Shown here: in pieces, positions 4,452 to 7,508 of the stretch
Numbering within the stretch: position 1 is the first letter of the stretch
Layout: every line of letters starts with the position of its first letter
Assembly (NCBI GenBank): GCA_934670175.1
Contig: CAKUOX010000093.1
Location: 1 to 7,508 of the forward strand
Origin: an uncultured Clostridia bacterium
GTDB taxonomy: Bacteria; Bacillota; Clostridia; Christensenellales; Aristaeellaceae
Direction of reading: 5' to 3'
DNA: 7,508 nt
Made by a program: the position numbers and the translations under genes
The notes under the pieces: model-generated
What the model was told of the DNA's origin: nothing
The model's database searches: none
Seen by the model: only the letters and a program-made list of their open reading frames with translations

Positions 4452-5564
4452 ATGCGCAAAATCTTTTTCATTTCGCTGATACTGGCATTGACGCTGACGT
4501 TTCCGGCGCAATCCTCGGAGGCACTGACCGTGGCTGCAAAGGGCGCAGTGCTGATTGATGGCGCGACCGGCCGCGTGCTGTTCGGACAAAATGAGAATCA
4601 GCGTCTGCCCGAAGCCTCCTGCACCAAGATCATGACCGCGCTGCTGGCGCTGGAAAATGCCAACCTGGATGACGAGGTGACCGCCGGCAAGAATGCGCAC
4701 GGCGTCAGCGGCACCTCGATCTATCTTTCCGAAGGCGAAACGCTGACCATGGAGCAGATGCTCTATGGCCTGATGCTGCGCAGCGGCAACGACGCCGCCG
4801 TGGCCATCGCCGAGCATGTAGCGGGCAGCGTATCCGCCTTTGCGGACATGGCCAATGCGCGCGCTGAAGAGCTGGGCGCGGATGCGCACTTCGTCAACCC
4901 GCACGGTCTGGACGCTGACGGCCACGTGGCCTCCGCGCTCGGCCTGGCACTGATCATGCGCGAGGCCATGAAGCGCGACGATTTCAGAACCATCACCGGC
5001 ACGCAGAAAAAGATCATTCCCTGGGTCGGCAATGAGTACAGCCGCGTTCTGGAAAACAAGAATCGCCTGCTGAGCAGCTACGAGGGCGCGACCGGCGGCA
5101 AGACAGGCTTTACCAGCAAGGCGGGGCGCTGCCTCGTATTTTCCGCAAAGCGCGGCGATCTGGAGCTGATCGGCGCAGTGCTGAACTGCTACACCTGGTT
5201 TGACACTGCTGCGACCATGTTGGACTACGGCTTCGAGCACTTCCGCATGGAAGTCGCGCTGGAGGCCGACGAAGAGGCGGCGCGCGTGAGCGTGTTAAAC
5301 GGCGATGTCGCTTCCGTTGGCGCGGTCGCAGCGCGCGAGCTGCGCGGCGCGGTGGCCATCGGCGAAGCGGTCGAAACAAAAATAGAGACCGACGCGATCT
5401 CCGCGCCAGTCTCCAAGGGGCAGGTCATTGGCCGCGCGCAGCTGATCAGCGGCGGTCAGACGATCGACGAATGCAAGCTCGTCGCCGCCGAAAATGTCGA
5501 GGTCTGGAACCTCGCCGCCGCAGTTCGGAGCGTGCTCCGGCGCTGGGCGCTGCGCTTTGCGTAG
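4452..5564 (+). CDS. D-alanyl-D-alanine carboxypeptidase, DacA/DacF type (low-molecular-weight PBP)
   Basis: Secreted peptidase S11 enzyme of 370 residues that removes the terminal D-Ala from peptidoglycan stem pentapeptides and so limits cross-linking. Residues 1 to about 24 form a signal peptide (MRKIFFISLILALTLTFPAQ...EA). The three active-site motifs are intact: S56-C-T-K59 (nucleophile and general base), S111-G-N113 and K217-T-G219. The family more often has S-T-T-K or similar at the first motif; Cys in the second position is not catalytic. A beta-rich PBP5-type C-terminal domain covers roughly 270-345. The last 20 residues (NLAAAVRSVLRRWALRFA) could form a cationic amphipathic helix that tethers the enzyme to the outer face of the membrane, as in other members. 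The ATG is supported by GGAGG nine bases upstream. I leave the symbol blank because dacA, dacB and dacF paralogues cannot be told apart here. Confidence 0.94.
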   Translation: MRKIFFISLILALTLTFPAQSSEALTVAAKGAVLIDGATGRVLFGQNENQRLPEASCTKIMTALLALENANLDDEVTAGKNAHGVSGTSIYLSEGETLTMEQMLYGLMLRSGNDAAVAIAEHVAGSVSAFADMANARAEELGADAHFVNPHGLDADGHVASALGLALIMREAMKRDDFRTITGTQKKIIPWVGNEYSRVLENKNRLLSSYEGATGGKTGFTSKAGRCLVFSAKRGDLELIGAVLNCYTWFDTAATMLDYGFEHFRMEVALEADEEAARVSVLNGDVASVGAVAARELRGAVAIGEAVETKIETDAISAPVSKGQVIGRAQLISGGQTIDECKLVAAENVEVWNLAAAVRSVLRRWALRFA

Positions 5565-5575
5565 CTCAGCTATCC

Positions 5576-6898
5576 TTACGATATTTCCTCGTTCGCAAGC
5601 GCCTTCTGCGGTTTGACCGCTCCCTGCGCCTCCGTAGACAGCCGCCAGTATATTTTTCCAGAAATGTCCAGCATCAGCCAGGCGTCCTGCGTCCGCGCCA
5701 GCAGTCGATCGTTGCCCAGATAGGCCACGGACAGGTATTGCGCCGGCAACAGCTCCTCGCCGTCCGCGCCCGCCACGCCGTAGCGCGCGCTTTCCATATC
5801 GGTCGAAAGCTGCGTTTCGTTCAGTATATCGTTGGTATAGCGTGCGGCATTTGCCTTCATAAAGGCATACACCGCGCCGCGCGAGGTCTCTCCCAGCGGA
5901 TACAGGTTCTGATATTGCGCCTGCGTGCCTGCAATGTACACGCATTCCTCGCCCCACGCCCCGTCGGCCACGATGAGCTGACCCATCAGCCCTTCCTGGA
6001 ACGACGCCTGCGCCGAAGCTGAAGCGATCTCCTGCCCCTCGCCGTCGTAGGCGCGGCAGGACACATCGTCCGCGACAACAAAGCCGCTTCCCAGCAGCGC
6101 GATGCTTACCGACGCGCCCTCAAAGCGCGCGATCTCGCTGCCATCTGCCCGCAGCGCGCGCGCCTCGCCCGCACGCCATACGACTGCGATTCCCGCCTCC
6201 GAAACCTGTGCAAAATCATATTTGGCGGGCACAATCAGTGCACTTTGCGCGTCCACCACGCCGCATCTACCGTTCAGCGAAACGACCGCGCGTCCGGCGC
6301 TGAACGCGGAAGCGCTGTCAAAGCGCGCCTGTATCGCCATCCTGCCATCCGCACCGCAATAGCCATATAGCCCGCTTTCCGCCAGCTGAACGGCGATCAG
6401 GCCATCCGATGCGCGCGTATCCATCCACAAAACGTATAGATCCGTTTCCTGCGCCGTGCCGTCCGGCGAGAGCAGCAGCAGGCGATCCGATCGGCTGTCG
6501 TTGGGATTTCCGGTGATCGCCCAGCCATTCCCCGCGCTGTCAAACACCGCGCGCGTATAGTCAAATTCACTAAGCGGCTCACCCTTTCGAGAAAGCACGC
6601 CCCAGCGCCCGTCCCGCTTTGCCAGCAGCACGCCGCCCATACACCGCAGCGCTTCATAGCAGGGCTCGGTCAGCAGCGCGCCGCCATCGCTCATGAGCGC
6701 ATAGCCAGCGTCCGTTCTCGCCGCGAACATGCCGCAGCCCAGCGGTGCAATATCTGAATACATGCCAGGCGCAACGAGCTCGCCGCCGTTCTCCGTCAAC
6801 AGGCAGGCGTTTTCGTCCATCCGGGCGCTGACGGACGCGCGCGCAAACGGTGCAAGCAGCATGAGCAGCGCCAGAAGACATACGCAAAATCGCTTCAT
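5576..6898 (-). CDS. Secreted WG-repeat protein of unknown function
   Basis: A 440-residue exported protein. Residues 1-21 are a signal peptide (KR, then a Leu-rich core, then A-R-A with cleavage before S22). There is no lipobox cysteine at the cleavage site. The mature part contains diverged WG repeats, in which a G-x-W/Y-G-hydrophobic motif is followed by a D-G or K-G turn and a hydrophobic P-x-x-Y/F-D segment. Examples are GRWGVLSRKGEPLSEFDYTRA (97-116), GLYGYCGADGRMAIQARFDSA (176-196), GRCGVVDAQSALIVPAKYDFA (210-230) and ARYGVAGADGEELLPAQY (371-388). Such repeats are predicted to form beta structure and occur in surface proteins; no enzymatic residues are apparent. The start has GGGGAGGGAG (6905-6914) upstream. 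It converges on the carboxypeptidase gene with 11 bases between stops, suggesting a cell-surface setting but no direct link. Confidence 0.85.
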   Translation of the reverse strand: MKRFCVCLLALLMLLAPFARASVSARMDENACLLTENGGELVAPGMYSDIAPLGCGMFAARTDAGYALMSDGGALLTEPCYEALRCMGGVLLAKRDGRWGVLSRKGEPLSEFDYTRAVFDSAGNGWAITGNPNDSRSDRLLLLSPDGTAQETDLYVLWMDTRASDGLIAVQLAESGLYGYCGADGRMAIQARFDSASAFSAGRAVVSLNGRCGVVDAQSALIVPAKYDFAQVSEAGIAVVWRAGEARALRADGSEIARFEGASVSIALLGSGFVVADDVSCRAYDGEGQEIASASAQASFQEGLMGQLIVADGAWGEECVYIAGTQAQYQNLYPLGETSRGAVYAFMKANAARYTNDILNETQLSTDMESARYGVAGADGEELLPAQYLSVAYLGNDRLLARTQDAWLMLDISGKIYWRLSTEAQGAVKPQKALANEEIS

Positions 6899-6948
6899 GT
6901 GCCGCTCCCTCCCCTGTTCATTTCAGCCACCAGATAGTACTTGCTTTC

Positions 6949-6957
6949 AGTATAACA
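6949..6957 (-). promoter_or_regulatory. Extended -10 promoter of the WG-repeat gene
   Basis: On the minus strand TGTTATACT (6957-6949) matches an extended -10 element (TG, one base, then TATACT). The -35 region is only T-rich. Transcription would start near 6942, leaving a leader of about 43 bases. It lies back to back with the tRNA promoter at 6998-7026. Confidence 0.5.
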
Positions 6958-6997
6958 CATTAGAAGGTTAAAAAACGGATTTATTTGCAAAAAAGTA

Positions 6998-7026
6998 TAG
7001 ACAAACGCATGTCTCCGTGGTATAAT
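6998..7026 (+). promoter_or_regulatory. Sigma-A-type promoter of the tRNA operon
   Basis: TAGACA (6998-7003) and a perfect TATAAT (7021-7026) are separated by exactly 17 bases. Transcription should begin near 7033, about 36 bases before the first tRNA. The leader contains a small GGGA/TCCC hairpin (7041-7054). Confidence 0.85.
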
Positions 7027-7068
7027 TATGACCTGTCAGCGGGATGGATCTCCCATGCGTTATGGTTT

Positions 7069-7145
<77 letters not shown>

Positions 7146-7161
7146 GTTCTCTATCTAGTAT

Positions 7162-7239
7162 GGTGGGTATAGCTCAGTTGGTTAGAGTGCCAGGTTGTGG
7201 CCCTGGAGGTCGTGGGTTCGAGCCCCACTACTCACCCCA
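7162..7239 (+). tRNA. tRNA-His (anticodon GTG)
   Basis: Complete 78-base tRNA including the encoded CCA and the extra 5' G at position -1 (7162) that is diagnostic of tRNA-His, placed opposite C73 (7236). The acceptor GTGGGTA pairs with TACTCAC (one G-T). The anticodon stem CCAGG/CCTGG closes the loop TTGTGGC, with anticodon GTG. The gap from tRNA-Arg is 16 bases. Confidence 0.97.
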
Positions 7240-7244
7240 TCTTT

Positions 7245-7273
7245 CCATCCCGGATGTCCGGTGTGGCTTTTTT
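7245..7273 (+). terminator. Possible internal terminator between tRNA-His and tRNA-Gln
   Basis: CCGGA (7250-7254) and TCCGG (7257-7261) form a 5-bp stem that is extended by CCA (7245-7247) and TGG (7264-7266) across a small internal loop. It is followed by C and six T residues (7268-7273). The short 2-base loop and the internal loop make it weak. It may give partial termination or act as a processing site. Confidence 0.4.
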
Positions 7274-7280
7274 GCTTTAT

Positions 7281-7356
7281 TGGGGCGTAGCCAAGCGGTA
7301 AGGCACCAGACTTTGACTCTGGCATTTCGCTGGTTCGACCCCAGCCGCCCCAGCCA
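7281..7356 (+). tRNA. tRNA-Gln (anticodon TTG)
   Basis: Complete 76-base tRNA with encoded CCA. The acceptor TGGGGCG pairs with CGCCCCA, including the weak first pair (U1-A72) typical of bacterial tRNA-Gln. The anticodon stem CCAGA/TCTGG closes the loop CTTTGAC, with anticodon TTG. The T arm is GCTGG-TTCGACC-CCAGC. Confidence 0.97.
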
Positions 7357-7360
7357 ATAT

Positions 7361-7436
7361 GATTCATTAGCTCAGTCGGTAGAGCACCTGACTTTTAATC
7401 AGGGTGTCCGGGGTTCGAATCCCCGATGAGTCACCA
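7361..7436 (+). tRNA. tRNA-Lys (anticodon TTT)
   Basis: Complete 76-base tRNA with encoded CCA. The acceptor GATTCAT pairs with ATGAGTC (one T-G pair). The anticodon stem CCTGA/TCAGG closes the loop CTTTTAA, with anticodon TTT. It starts only four bases after the CCA of tRNA-Gln, so the two are cut from one precursor. Confidence 0.97.
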
Positions 7437-7440
7437 CAGT

Positions 7441-7467
7441 CCGTCCGAAAACTGTGTTTTCGGACGG
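7441..7467 (+). terminator. Rho-independent terminator of the tRNA operon
   Basis: CCGTCCGAAAA (7441-7451) pairs perfectly with TTTTCGGACGG (7457-7467), an 11-bp stem with a 5-base loop. It is followed by ATATTTTAT and starts four bases after the CCA of tRNA-Lys. The stem is strong and the T tract is broken. Confidence 0.85.
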
Positions 7468-7508
7468 ATATTTTATACCATTCATACAAAATTCACCCAT
7501 TCAAAGCC

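Noticed and set aside
4323..5240. Minus-strand open frame of 305 codons antisense to dacA
   Set aside because: The dacA frame carries a signal peptide and all three catalytic motifs. The antisense product is an Ala/Gly/His-rich artefact.
7160..7429. Open frames on both strands across the tRNA genes
   Set aside because: These are translations of tRNA sequence, a common source of spurious hypothetical proteins.

Overview
The window looks like chromosomal DNA from a GC-rich member of the Bacillota, most likely class Clostridia, perhaps a gut lineage near Christensenellales. The grounds are sigma-A-type promoters in AT-rich gaps, strong GGAGG ribosome binding sites, a short glutamate 5-kinase without a PUA domain, a DUF1836 protein, a DacA/DacF-type D,D-carboxypeptidase, and tRNA genes that all encode their 3' CCA. 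The lineage is an inference from gene content, not from a phylogenetic marker.

Layout. From 115 to 2541 the minus strand carries proB, proA and trxA. ProB and ProA are separated by one base and form the proline biosynthesis pair (glutamate to glutamate 5-semialdehyde). TrxA follows but has its own promoter just downstream of proA and its own terminator at 71-102. The stretch 2542-3027 holds the proB promoter and then an unusual block at 2703-3010. That block has two perfect hairpins followed by a roughly 250-base nested inverted repeat that closes three inner hairpins. No credible protein is encoded there.

A minus-strand SGNH/GDSL hydrolase (3028-3696, GTG start) and a plus-strand DUF1836 putative regulator (3883-4395) diverge from an AT-rich region with a promoter facing each way. 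DUF1836 is followed at once by dacA (4452-5564), a secreted penicillin-binding-protein-type carboxypeptidase. A terminator-like hairpin between them includes the dacA ribosome binding site. DacA converges on a secreted WG-repeat protein (minus, 5576-6898) with only 11 bases between the stop codons.

The right end is a plus-strand tRNA operon, Arg(TCT)-His(GTG)-Gln(TTG)-Lys(TTT), with a good promoter at 6998-7026, a possible internal terminator between His and Gln, and a strong terminator at 7441-7467.

Most of the window is ordinary core-genome content. The item most deserving of follow-up is the branched palindromic element at 2703-3010, which may be a dispersed non-coding repeat or a structured RNA. 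The terminator/ribosome-binding-site overlap ahead of dacA comes second.
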